A DNA stretch of 64,000 nt. Source: Saprospiraceae bacterium (lineage in GTDB: Bacteria > Bacteroidota > Bacteroidia > Chitinophagales > Saprospiraceae). The notes beneath the pieces are model-generated. The model saw only the letters and a list, made by a program, of their open reading frames with translations, had not been told where the DNA came from and did no database searches. The position numbers and the translations under genes are program-made. Positions 32,041 through 40,341 of this stretch are shown here, piece by piece. The DNA is taken from contig JADJXG010000001.1 of NCBI GenBank assembly GCA_016715965.1, positions 2,547,501-2,611,500 on the forward strand. The letters run 5' to 3'. How positions within the stretch are numbered: the stretch's first letter is position 1; each line of letters begins with the position of its first letter.

Positions 32041-33724
32041 TTTTTAATTTTTCAGGAACAAGCCACATTTTTTCAATATCTGATTTAATTTGTTCATGTA
32101 TTTCAAATGCATTTGGATGATTGGCTTTTTGATATAATGATTCAACGGAATCGCTTAGCGACATTTCGTAAGGATTTACTCTTAAATCAGCAGGAGTTTG
32201 GTTAATTTGAAAGCACAGCTTTCTAAAAATTTCTGAAGCTAGCCTTTCAAGTTGGTTGACATTGGATTCTAGCTTTTCGATTAATCTGTCTTCGGTGTAT
32301 TTTAAATGAAGATCCAATTGTAATTTTCTTAGAAAATTTAATTCGAATAGGTTTCCATGAAAATTTGCATATTGATTCTGCTCAAATCCACTCCAGTCCT
32401 TAAATAGCATTTGCATTTTTTCATTTAATTTATTAAATCGTTTGCCTATGCTTTTGGATGAGGAAGAATATTCTTTAAGAATGGCAATATTCGTGTACCC
32501 GTCATTTACAAACAGAACAGCCGGTACAGACCAATAAGTTGCCCAATCCCAGATTATTTTCATTAACATGATTTGACTATTGCCGAAAAGTCCGTATTTG
32601 TTTTGATAAATCAAAGTCCACCCGTCAAATAGTTCATTTATCGTGAGTTCATAGATCATTGAGCGCAATGTGATGTCCTCTCCTCTTAACTCACGAAGAA
32701 TTAAATCTGCGGTCCAGGTGTTCCCAAGAGCAATGAAATCTGAACCGGGAGAATAAAAGGGATCCATAAAGGCTCCGGCCTCACCGGTAATGGCCCAACG
32801 ATCTTTTGAAAAAAATTTTTGGGTGCCGTATGCCAAATTTTTCATCGATTTGAAATCCATCTTTTTTCCTTTGTGAGGAGACAGCATTTTAAATGCAAGC
32901 GGTTCGTGTTCGGCAAGCCAGATCATTGCTTTTTCAAATGTGTTGAAAGTTTCAAACGGATGGTATGCAGGGTCCGCCACTATTCCCACGCTTGTAGCGC
33001 CTGAAATAAGAGGAATTAACCACACCCAATAGCCCTCACCCATCAGGTGGTTGGTGGCAAGACGCCTCCGTCCCGCAGGGACTTTATTACGCCATATTAA
33101 GTTATTTGACCATTCATCAATGTCAATTTCATGATCCAATCTGAACCAAACAGCATTGATTTGGTGATTTAGTGGTTTTTGAAGTTCCAATTTCCTTTTC
33201 AGCAAGCTGCTTCTTCCAGATGTATCGACAATCCATTTGGCAAAAACTGTTATGTTCTTATTTTCTTTTTCATAAACCACAGTATGCTTTGTGGGGGACA
33301 AATGGACTGTCCTGACGACTGCACCAAAAATTATCTCAACCCCAATAGAAATTGACAAATGAGACAGGTCATTTTCCAGGATGCCCCTGTCAAGTTGATG
33401 GGTAGGGTTAAATCCATCGATTCGTGTTCCCACTTCTACACGCATAGAGAGGTCGCCAGCATTTTGAGGACTAAAGAAAAACCTCAATCCGTATTTCAAC
33501 AATTGCTTTTCATCGAGATATTTGGCAAGATCCAATTTTTCTCTTAAGTAACAAGCAGCAATCTCACTGATCGATTCTCCAACTTTATGGGTTGCAACCG
33601 GTGCTGCATTATCTCGTTTTTCAATCACAAGAATGGAAATTGCAGGGTTTTCTCGTTTTAATTGCAAAGCAAGAGTCAAGCCAGCCAGCCCACAGCCCGG
33701 AATCAACACATCATATGTGTTCAC
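32030..33724 (-). CDS. FAD-dependent halogenase-like oxidoreductase
   Basis: A 564-residue flavoprotein of the tryptophan-halogenase superfamily. The FAD-binding start is LIPGCGLAGLTLALQL (GxGxxG, residues 10-15). VGESISE follows near 48, and Lys77 in LLKYGLRFFF lies where halogenases carry their catalytic Lys. The diagnostic WxWxIP motif is present as WVWLIP (near residue 230), followed by SGATSVGIV. GEAGAFMDPFYSPGSDF marks the second flavin contact. These support halogenation or a related flavin oxidation on a carrier- or membrane-bound product. About 150 C-terminal residues are helical and unassigned. It is the first gene of the operon; its cognate flavin reductase is not in the window. 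Confidence 0.8.
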   Translation of the reverse strand: MNTYDVLIPGCGLAGLTLALQLKRENPAISILVIEKRDNAAPVATHKVGESISEIAACYLREKLDLAKYLDEKQLLKYGLRFFFSPQNAGDLSMRVEVGTRIDGFNPTHQLDRGILENDLSHLSISIGVEIIFGAVVRTVHLSPTKHTVVYEKENKNITVFAKWIVDTSGRSSLLKRKLELQKPLNHQINAVWFRLDHEIDIDEWSNNLIWRNKVPAGRRRLATNHLMGEGYWVWLIPLISGATSVGIVADPAYHPFETFNTFEKAMIWLAEHEPLAFKMLSPHKGKKMDFKSMKNLAYGTQKFFSKDRWAITGEAGAFMDPFYSPGSDFIALGNTWTADLILRELRGEDITLRSMIYELTINELFDGWTLIYQNKYGLFGNSQIMLMKIIWDWATYWSVPAVLFVNDGYTNIAILKEYSSSSKSIGKRFNKLNEKMQMLFKDWSGFEQNQYANFHGNLFELNFLRKLQLDLHLKYTEDRLIEKLESNVNQLERLASEIFRKLCFQINQTPADLRVNPYEMSLSDSVESLYQKANHPNAFEIHEQIKSDIEKMWLVPEKLKIEP

Positions 33725-33765
33725 GATATTTATAGTATTGTGGATACAAATAAAGACATTTTATT

Positions 33766-33987
33766 TTAAATCTGTCCACACATTTCACTTTTAATTTTAT
33801 TTGACGCAGACAAAAATCCAAAGCCGGACTTTGGATGGCAGATCTTTTTGGGTTTTAAGAAGTCCTTATGTTTGATTGATTTTTCAAAATTTACAAGATC
33901 AGTTGTCATTTTTGTTGTACCAATTCCGGGAGAATTAAACGTACTTTTTTTAATGCATTGAATCAAAATGGAGTTTTTTGATTTCAT
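33766..33987 (-). other. Leader region of the biosynthetic operon with a 73-codon open frame
   Basis: This part of the 423-bp gap between the divergent halogenase-like and meaB genes holds an ATG-initiated frame of 73 codons. The product would be basic, with two Cys and a Gly/Phe turn (SGFGFLSAS), and resembles nothing I know. A strong hairpin terminator (33812-33836) lies inside the frame near its end. It may be a leader peptide or chance. No clear TAnnTTTG box for the operon was found. Confidence 0.3.
33812..33836 (-). terminator. Intrinsic terminator in the leader of the biosynthetic operon (possible attenuator)
   Basis: On the minus strand ATCCAAAG, a 5-base loop TCCGG and CTTTGGAT form a perfect 8-bp stem, followed directly by a T-run (TTTTG). 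It lies 88 bases upstream of the halogenase-like start codon, and no other minus-strand gene lies between it and the divergent meaB. A terminator at this place would regulate readthrough into the operon or end a short RNA. Confidence 0.6.
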
Positions 33988-34115
33988 TTTGGAGCGATTC
34001 TCAAATTGGTGTCAAGATATATACCCTATTAAACATTGGGATTTAAGAGTTAAGATACATAATTTACTTTATGTAGTTTCAAAGTAGAGAAGAGGAGTCA
34101 TACCTTCAACTTAGT

Positions 34116-34123
34116 TATATTTG
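34116..34123 (+). promoter_or_regulatory. Putative -7 element of meaB promoter
   Basis: TATATTTG matches TAnnTTTG and lies 24 bases upstream of the meaB ATG, giving a short leader of about 18 bases. The -33 region has no clear TTTG. Confidence 0.4.
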
Positions 34124-34147
34124 TCCCTATTTTGCTGGTTTTGGGAT

Positions 34148-35143
34148 ATGGCGAACTTGGATCAGGTAGACGAATGGGTAAGAAAGATTACTGCGCGAGA
34201 CAGGACTGTTCTCGCCCGGGCCATTACTTTGATAGAATCTTCTAGAAAGGAGGATCGGGATCAAGCCAAAACCCTGATTAGGACATTGAGGAAGTTGGCT
34301 AAACCCAAACTTAGATTGGCCGTCACCGGACCTCCCGGAGTAGGTAAAAGTTCGATGATCGAAAAACTAGGAATGTTCCTTATTCAGGAAGGTTGGAAGG
34401 TCGCCGTGCTTAGTATTGATCCAAGTAGTCAGATAAAAGGTGGAAGTATATTGGGAGACAAAACCCGAATGCAGGATCTGTCAAAACAGGAAAACGCTTT
34501 TGTGAGACCAAGTCCTTCAGGACAGTATTACGGTGGGACTTCAAGGTATACCCGAGATATCGTTTTACTTTTGGAAGCTGCAGGATATGATATCATTGCC
34601 ATTGAGACTGTTGGAGTTGGCCAATCAGAAGTGGGAGTTTTTCAAATGACGGATCTTGGGTTGATCCTATTACAACCAGGATCAGGAGACGAACTTCAAA
34701 GTATTAAAAAGGGCATTCTGGAATGGGCTGATCTTTTTGTCATCACCAAAGCCGATGGAGCTACTGAACGATTAGCCCAGAAGGCATATTCAGATATGGT
34801 TCATTCCTTTCCTCCTAGCGTAGATGGAGCCACATTGGCTAAAAAAGTTTTACTATATAGCACTGAAAAAGAAGAACTTACAGAGGTTTTGGCCAAGTAC
34901 ATTTGTGCAAGCTGGGAACAAATCCAACATTCCGGGCAATTGACTCAAAAGCGGTTATTCCAGGAAGCAAATGACTTTATTTTACATTGGCATGAGGAAC
35001 TCAAAGATGTTTTATTGGCTAATAAAGATATTGTAAATCAATTAAATACAATTAAGGATGGTATTTTAGATGGCAGTATCGACAGAGAAGAAGCCTTCAA
35101 TTTGATGATTCGTTTTACTTTTGCGCTCTGTAAAAAGCAGTAG
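34148..35143 (+). CDS. meaB: Methylmalonyl-CoA mutase-associated GTPase MeaB
   Basis: A 331-residue G3E-family GTPase that protects and loads adenosylcobalamin on methylmalonyl-CoA mutase. ATG at 34148 is chosen over the frame start at 34121 because it is preceded by the -7 box and gives the usual N-terminal helices. Walker A is TGPPGVGKSS (near residue 63), the switch segments contain SIDPSSQIKGGSILGDKTRM and ETVGVGQSEV, and the base-specificity motif is TKAD (near 200). The mutase genes are not in the window. The stop is followed directly by the peptidase gene. Cytosolic. Confidence 0.93.
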   Translation: MANLDQVDEWVRKITARDRTVLARAITLIESSRKEDRDQAKTLIRTLRKLAKPKLRLAVTGPPGVGKSSMIEKLGMFLIQEGWKVAVLSIDPSSQIKGGSILGDKTRMQDLSKQENAFVRPSPSGQYYGGTSRYTRDIVLLLEAAGYDIIAIETVGVGQSEVGVFQMTDLGLILLQPGSGDELQSIKKGILEWADLFVITKADGATERLAQKAYSDMVHSFPPSVDGATLAKKVLLYSTEKEELTEVLAKYICASWEQIQHSGQLTQKRLFQEANDFILHWHEELKDVLLANKDIVNQLNTIKDGILDGSIDREEAFNLMIRFTFALCKKQ

Positions 35144-36860
35144 TTTGGTAAAGTGGATTCTAAGCATCGTTTTTTTCTTTGGCTTTGGCTTAAAGAATGA
35201 TTCCGGAATGGGAACTTTCCTTGTGATCAACGAACCCTTTCAGTTGAGCTCTCCGGTAAAACACCCCCTTTCCTTTTCCGGTGGTTTTGGCGAGTTGCGG
35301 AGCAATCATTTTCACGCGGGCCTCGACATACGTTCCAGCCATTCCGGAAGACCAGATGAAATATTGGCTGCTCAAAAGGGATTTATCTCCAAGATTGACA
35401 TCAAAGCAGACGGTTACGGCAAAGCTGTTTTTATCCAACATCCGGGTGGATATACCACGGTGTATGCCCATCTCGAACGATTGAGACCTGACCTGGAAGC
35501 AAGGCTGCGCGAATTGCAATTTGCGCAAAGAAAATTTGAGATTGAAGCTGAATTTAAAGAAGGAGAAATACCCGTAGAAGCCGGAGAGTTTTTTGCCTTT
35601 ATGGGCAATACCGGTGCAAGCAGAGGAGCCCATTTGCATTTTGAGTTGAGAAAAACCGCTACCAATGAAATTTTGGATCCCCTGGAATTTGGACTCGGGG
35701 TGGTTGATCGGATTGCCCCTGTGTTAAAGAGAATCAAAGTATATGGTTTTGGACAAGATGGTTTTCTGCAAGATGAAAAAATAGTTCTCAAAAAACAGTT
35801 GGTGAATCCTGTTGTCATCGCCGGTGACTTTTTGGGAATTGCCGTCGATGCCGCAGACAAGAACAACCAAAGTTGGAACACCACCGGACTTAAACACATT
35901 CGCTTGATGGTGGACAGTGTTCTGGTGTATGAATATCATTTAGACAGTTGGCATCCTGAAGATGCGAGGTATATGAATGCCCATATAGATTTTCACTCCA
36001 AGTTAAAATCACTGGGTCATTTTCACCGATGTTACAAACTACCCGGCAACTGCCTACCCATTTACAAAAATATCCTGAATGATGGTCTCGTGTCTTTGCA
36101 ATTTGAAAAAGATCATCACATCAAGCTCGAAATTGCAGATGCGTTTGACAACAAAACCCATGAGAGTTTTTTGGTGAGACGGTCTAACCAAATGATCAAT
36201 CCTGTCGGACAATGCAAAGGGGATATGGTTCCTTATGACCAGGCCTATGTTTGGGATTTTAAATTTGGACAAATCCGCTTTGATGCGGGAACCTTGTATG
36301 AATCCACACCGATCGTTGCCGATACCTTATCAAATGTACTCAAGAACGCATATTCTCCATGGTTAGGCATCAGGGCTACAGGGATTCCACTTCACAAGCA
36401 TTATCAGATTTCTGTTTTTCCAACAAGAAAGTTGGACTCTGCTTTGATCGATAAGGCCTATTTAGCGATTAAAACTGCTGAGTCCGTCAGGTCCCTCCCG
36501 AATTCAAAATGGAATGGTGAACACTTTGTAGGAACTCACAATCAGCCTGGATTTTTTTGTATCATGGTGGATACCATCGCGCCAACCATTACACCGCTTA
36601 CGTTTAGAGCAGACATGCGCAAATCAAAGTCCTTTAAATTTAGAATAAAAGACAATATACCCTCCACAAAAGTATCCCAGGAAGTCAGATACCATGCCTA
36701 TATAGATGGTAACTGGATTCTTATGGAACATGATGCAAAGTCCAGAACCATTCGGCATGAATTTGACCCAATGTTAGAATCAGGAAGACACGAATTGGTC
36801 ATTGTGGCAGAGGACAATCGGAACAATAAAAGAACGTATCGTGCGAATTTTATAAAGTAA
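35121..36860 (+). CDS. M23-family (LytM-type) metallopeptidase
   Basis: An exported peptidoglycan endopeptidase-like protein of up to 579 residues. The start is uncertain: TTG at 35121 overlaps meaB, and TTG at 35145 directly after the meaB stop gives a tidy signal peptide (KWILSIVFFFGFG). The catalytic domain comes early: FHAGLDIRSS (His and Asp ligands, near residue 65), VYAHLERL (near 112) and GAHLHFELR (HxH, near 170), so the zinc site is complete. The C-terminal about 370 residues are beta-rich domains without known motifs. The order, catalytic domain first then a long C-terminal region, is common in Bacteroidota. Periplasmic or envelope-associated. Confidence 0.85.
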   Translation: MRSVKSSSLVKWILSIVFFFGFGLKNDSGMGTFLVINEPFQLSSPVKHPLSFSGGFGELRSNHFHAGLDIRSSHSGRPDEILAAQKGFISKIDIKADGYGKAVFIQHPGGYTTVYAHLERLRPDLEARLRELQFAQRKFEIEAEFKEGEIPVEAGEFFAFMGNTGASRGAHLHFELRKTATNEILDPLEFGLGVVDRIAPVLKRIKVYGFGQDGFLQDEKIVLKKQLVNPVVIAGDFLGIAVDAADKNNQSWNTTGLKHIRLMVDSVLVYEYHLDSWHPEDARYMNAHIDFHSKLKSLGHFHRCYKLPGNCLPIYKNILNDGLVSLQFEKDHHIKLEIADAFDNKTHESFLVRRSNQMINPVGQCKGDMVPYDQAYVWDFKFGQIRFDAGTLYESTPIVADTLSNVLKNAYSPWLGIRATGIPLHKHYQISVFPTRKLDSALIDKAYLAIKTAESVRSLPNSKWNGEHFVGTHNQPGFFCIMVDTIAPTITPLTFRADMRKSKSFKFRIKDNIPSTKVSQEVRYHAYIDGNWILMEHDAKSRTIRHEFDPMLESGRHELVIVAEDNRNNKRTYRANFIK

Positions 36861-36871
36861 ATGAGAATTGC

Positions 36872-37354
36872 ATGAATGAGTATCTGCCAAAGTTTGTGTA
36901 TGAAGTGGGCAGCCCTTTCCCTAAGCAGGAGATGCTCAATCAAAAATCAAAATGGGTCAGGTTTAAGGATATTCACACCGATTGGATTGTACTTTTTTTT
37001 TATCCGGAAGACGATTCTCCCACATGTACAAAACAAGCCTGCAATCTTAGGGATGATTTTAAAATATTGAAAAAATTATCCATCACACTTTTCGGTGTCA
37101 GTCCGGACAGCGCAAAAAGCCACCAGAAATTCATTGAAAAATACAAATTGCCCTATGATCTGCTGATAGATCCGGAAAGTCAATTGTCCATGCAATTGGG
37201 TATTTGGTGCACAAAAAAATTTATGGGACGTGTGTATGAAGGCATGCATAGGGTAACGGTAATCCTGGATCGTGATTTGAGAATCCATCACTATATTTAT
37301 CCAGTCAAATCAGGCAGTCATGCGGAGCAAATCCGATCCGTTTTAAATTTGTGA
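36872..37354 (+). CDS. Peroxiredoxin, BCP/PrxQ type
   Basis: A 160-residue thiol peroxidase reducing hydrogen and organic peroxides. The active site PEDDSPTCTKQAC holds the peroxidatic Cys52 and resolving Cys57 in the CX4C spacing of PrxQ/BCP. VSPDSAKSHQKFIEKYKLPYDLLID follows as in the family (shown here in parts: VSPDSAKSHQKF, LPYDLLID). A third Cys in GIWCTKKFMG replaces the more usual GVWGEK segment. It begins 12 bases after the M23 gene and ends just before acylphosphatase. Cytosolic. Confidence 0.92.
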   Translation: MNEYLPKFVYEVGSPFPKQEMLNQKSKWVRFKDIHTDWIVLFFYPEDDSPTCTKQACNLRDDFKILKKLSITLFGVSPDSAKSHQKFIEKYKLPYDLLIDPESQLSMQLGIWCTKKFMGRVYEGMHRVTVILDRDLRIHHYIYPVKSGSHAEQIRSVLNL

Positions 37355-37355
37355 A

Positions 37356-37661
37356 ATGAAAATGGCCTATACTATTTTGGTGTCAGGGATTGTGCAAGGA
37401 GTTGGATTCAGGCGTTTTGTTTTGGAAAAAGCAATCATCCATCCTATTTCTGGCTGGACAGGAAATCTCACAAACGGCAAAGTTTTCATCATCGCTGAAG
37501 GAACCAAGCAGAATTTACAATCTTTTGTAATGGACCTTAGAAAAGGACCTTTGGGTTCTGCGGTCCATAAATTAAGAATTATGGTTGTTGAAGTAATTGG
37601 TTATGAGGGATTTGTAATTAAACCAGGCAGCCTGGATCAAAAAATACTGGATGCGGTTTAA
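37356..37661 (+). CDS. acyP: Acylphosphatase
   Basis: A 101-residue enzyme hydrolysing acyl phosphates. The active-site loop VSGIVQGVGFRRFV supplies the phosphate-binding Arg, and SGWTGNLTNGKVFIIAEG holds the catalytic Asn. The start could equally be the second Met (37362). It starts one base after the peroxiredoxin stop, so both share a transcript. Cytosolic; physiological substrate unknown, as for most of the family. Confidence 0.93.
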   Translation: MKMAYTILVSGIVQGVGFRRFVLEKAIIHPISGWTGNLTNGKVFIIAEGTKQNLQSFVMDLRKGPLGSAVHKLRIMVVEVIGYEGFVIKPGSLDQKILDAV

Positions 37662-37669
37662 AGTGGCTT

Positions 37670-37677
37670 TATTTTTG
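37670..37677 (+). promoter_or_regulatory. Putative -7 element of the malic enzyme promoter
   Basis: TATTTTTG fits TAnnTTTG and is 22 bases before the malic enzyme ATG. No good -33 element is seen, so this is tentative. Confidence 0.35.
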
Positions 37678-37699
37678 CAGACTATCGACAAATCCCATT

Positions 37700-38872
37700 A
37701 TGGATATTTTTAAGAAGGCACTGGAATTGCATGCGACGCTCCGAGGTAAGCTAAATGTTGAAAACAAACTGGATGTACAATCCAAGGAGGATTTGTCATT
37801 GGTATATTCTCCCGGTGTAGCGGAACCCTGCATAGAGATCCACGCCCATCCGGACAAAGTGTACGACTACACCATCAAAGGCAATACGGTGGCGATTGTG
37901 TCGGATGGCTCTGCCGTACTGGGTCTTGGCAATATCGGTGCGCATGCGGCAATCCCTGTTATGGAAGGAAAAGCCATGCTTTTTAAGCGATTTGCCGGGA
38001 TCAATGGATTTCCGATTTGTTTGGAAACCCAAAGCACAGAAGAAATTATTCACATCGTCAAAAATATCGCCCCTGTTTTTGGGGGAATTAATCTTGAAGA
38101 CATTGCTGCGCCGAGATGTTTTGAGATAGAAGAACGCTTGCAGGATATCGGCATACCGGTATTTCACGATGACCAACATGGTACCGCCATTGTTGTATTA
38201 GCTGCCCTTATGAATTTTTGTAAAATTACAGGACGCAAAATGAGAGATTTAAGAATGGTGATCAATGGCGCTGGAGCAGCCGGCATTGCCATTAGTAAAT
38301 ATCTCGGTAAAAAAGATGTGGAAACACCCAATCAGGAAATTGCCAAAGAAATTATCGTTTGCGACAGCAATGGAATCATTGGTCCGGGTAGGAATGATTT
38401 GAATGATTTCAAAAAGGAATTGTTGTTATACACCAACCCACGAAAACTGGATGGGACTGTATTTGATGCCATTAAAGAAATGGATGTCTTTATAGGTGTC
38501 AGTAAAGAAAATCTGCTGAACAGAGACGATATACGCACGATGGCCAAAGATCCTTTGATTCTCGCATTGGCCAATCCGATTCCAGAAATATTACCTGAAG
38601 AAGCTTATGCAGGTGGGGCTTTTGCAGTGGGTACCGGCAGATCGGATTTTCCAAATCAGGTCAACAATGTTTTGGCCTTTCCCGGAATTTTTTTGGGAGC
38701 ACTTAGATCCAAAGCCAGCAGAATTACTCTGGCCATGAAATTTGCGGCGGCAGCAGCCATCGCCAATGGCATCAGTCATCCGACGCGCGAACAAATCATC
38801 CCTCCTGTGATGGATGAAAGCATTGCCCAGAAGGTGGCAGATGCAGTTGCATCCTTCGCACATCGAAGCTAA
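37700..38872 (+). CDS. Malic enzyme, NAD(P)-dependent (short form)
   Basis: A 390-residue enzyme converting malate to pyruvate and CO2. Key segments: LVYSPGVAEPC (catalytic Tyr, near residue 36), VSDGSAVLGLGNIG (near 72), INLEDIAAPRCFEIE and FHDDQHGTAIV (metal and substrate Asp residues, near 156), then the dinucleotide fold VINGAGAAGIAI (near 190) and ILALANPIPEI (near 290). It ends where the malic domain ends and so lacks the phosphotransacetylase-like domain of long MaeB proteins. Cofactor preference is undetermined. It begins 38 bases after acylphosphatase. Confidence 0.93.
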   Translation: MDIFKKALELHATLRGKLNVENKLDVQSKEDLSLVYSPGVAEPCIEIHAHPDKVYDYTIKGNTVAIVSDGSAVLGLGNIGAHAAIPVMEGKAMLFKRFAGINGFPICLETQSTEEIIHIVKNIAPVFGGINLEDIAAPRCFEIEERLQDIGIPVFHDDQHGTAIVVLAALMNFCKITGRKMRDLRMVINGAGAAGIAISKYLGKKDVETPNQEIAKEIIVCDSNGIIGPGRNDLNDFKKELLLYTNPRKLDGTVFDAIKEMDVFIGVSKENLLNRDDIRTMAKDPLILALANPIPEILPEEAYAGGAFAVGTGRSDFPNQVNNVLAFPGIFLGALRSKASRITLAMKFAAAAAIANGISHPTREQIIPPVMDESIAQKVADAVASFAHRS

Positions 38873-38899
38873 AGTTGGCTCAGAACCTATCTTCCATGT

Positions 38900-38916
38900 G
38901 TTTGTTTGAAACAAAC
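38900..38916. promoter_or_regulatory. Perfect inverted repeat upstream of the aldehyde dehydrogenase gene
   Basis: GTTTGTTT and AAACAAAC form 8-bp arms around a single G, 18 bases before the aldehyde dehydrogenase start. The near-perfect symmetry and location suggest a regulator site. No candidate regulator gene is adjacent. Confidence 0.4.
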
Positions 38917-38934
38917 TGATCATCTACATTTCGT

Positions 38935-40341
38935 TTGGACTCCACGATTGACCATTTATTTCAGTTGCAAAGAGAAGCTTTTATAAAGGAGCCTTGCATT
39001 CCATTGGCTCAAAGAAAATTAAGGTTGATTCAACTCAAATCCCAAATCCTTCAAAGAAAGCAAGATTTACGAGAGGCAATGATGAAGGATTTTGGTAAGC
39101 CAATCTTTGAAGTAGATGCCAGCGAACTCCTTGTTGTACTGAGGAGCTTGGATCTTGCCATTAAGAATCTATCTAGATGGAATGCTGGGAAAACAGTTGA
39201 TACAGATATTTTACTTCCGGCAACCTCATCGTATATCAAACCTGTTCCCAAAGGTTTGGTGTTGATTATTGCTCCTTGGAATTATCCCTTCAATTTGAGT
39301 TTTATTCCATTGATTTCTGCTCTGGCGGGCGGAAACAGAATTTTTTTAAAACCCTCCGAATTTGCACCCAATACTGGTAAACTGATCCAGGAAATCGCAG
39401 AAGAGGTTTTCGACCCTACAGAAGTTGTCTGTGTTCGTGGAGCGGCAGATGTGGGAGCCTATCTTTGTGGAAAAGATTTCGACCATATTTTTTTTACAGG
39501 ATCCAAAAGAATTGGCAGCCTGGTTATGGAGGCTGCTGCCAAAAATCTAAGCTCTGTTACTTTGGAATTGGGTGGTAAAAATCCAGTAATAGCAGATCGT
39601 GATTGTGATTTGAAATCACTTGCTGAAAAGGTGCTGCATACCAAATATTTGAATGCTGGTCAAACCTGCATCGCATCAGATTACCTGGTATTGCCCAGAA
39701 AAGATCTGGATTGTTTTGTGGAATGCTGGAGACAAACCTTGCGCAATTGGTTTCCTAAGGAATGGAAACAGGAGAGAGATTATTCTGCCATGATACACGA
39801 GGACCATTTTCAAAGGATGTTAAATTTGGTGAATAGGAGTATTGAGCAGGGAGCTTCTTTATCGGATCCTTTGGACATGGATGTTGCACAGAGAAGAATC
39901 AAACCAGTCCTGTTGTTACATTCAGATTTTAACCATAGATCCATGGAGGAAGAAATATTTGGTCCTATTCTTCCTGTGATTGTATATGACAAAGAAGTCG
40001 AAGAACTTTTTGAGCCAATGAAAAAAGTGGACAGACCTTTGGCCATGTATGTTTTTAGCCATCGCAACTCGTTTATCCAAAAAATAACAAGTCATCTGAG
40101 GGCTGGAGGAATCAGCATCAACAATACCCTCATCAATTATTGCGAGTCCAACTTACCTTTTGGAGGTGATAAACACAGTGGTCATGGCAGCACGCTGGGT
40201 TATCATGGATTTCGTACCTTTGTTCATTATTTACCGGTGGCGAAACAAAAATTCTGGTTGAATTCTTTGCAGTTTTTTTATCCACCTTACAAATCGCCAA
40301 AAAGCAAATTGTTAAAATGGATTATAAAGCTTTATTCCTAA
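38935..40341 (+). CDS. Aldehyde dehydrogenase (class 3-like)
   Basis: A 468-residue NAD(P)-dependent dehydrogenase oxidising aliphatic or aromatic aldehydes. IAPWNYPFNLSFIPL (near residue 110) and FFTGSKRIGSLV (near 187) form the cofactor site. The catalytic Glu is in TLELGGKNPV (near 208) and the nucleophilic Cys in LNAGQTCIASDY (near 242). EEEIFGPILPV and NLPFGGDKHSGHG complete the family pattern. The start codon is TTG at 38935, as no ATG is available near it. A hydrophobic C-terminal tail resembles membrane-associated class 3 enzymes. The last 25 bases overlap the S9 peptidase gene. Confidence 0.92.
   Translation: MDSTIDHLFQLQREAFIKEPCIPLAQRKLRLIQLKSQILQRKQDLREAMMKDFGKPIFEVDASELLVVLRSLDLAIKNLSRWNAGKTVDTDILLPATSSYIKPVPKGLVLIIAPWNYPFNLSFIPLISALAGGNRIFLKPSEFAPNTGKLIQEIAEEVFDPTEVVCVRGAADVGAYLCGKDFDHIFFTGSKRIGSLVMEAAAKNLSSVTLELGGKNPVIADRDCDLKSLAEKVLHTKYLNAGQTCIASDYLVLPRKDLDCFVECWRQTLRNWFPKEWKQERDYSAMIHEDHFQRMLNLVNRSIEQGASLSDPLDMDVAQRRIKPVLLLHSDFNHRSMEEEIFGPILPVIVYDKEVEELFEPMKKVDRPLAMYVFSHRNSFIQKITSHLRAGGISINNTLINYCESNLPFGGDKHSGHGSTLGYHGFRTFVHYLPVAKQKFWLNSLQFFYPPYKSPKSKLLKWIIKLYS

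Noticed and set aside
26059..33724. Enediyne biosynthesis, suggested by the DUF1702-like protein
   Set aside because: There is no large iterative enediyne polyketide synthase and no other enediyne cassette gene; the core is type II (separate KS, CLF, ACP, KR, DH).
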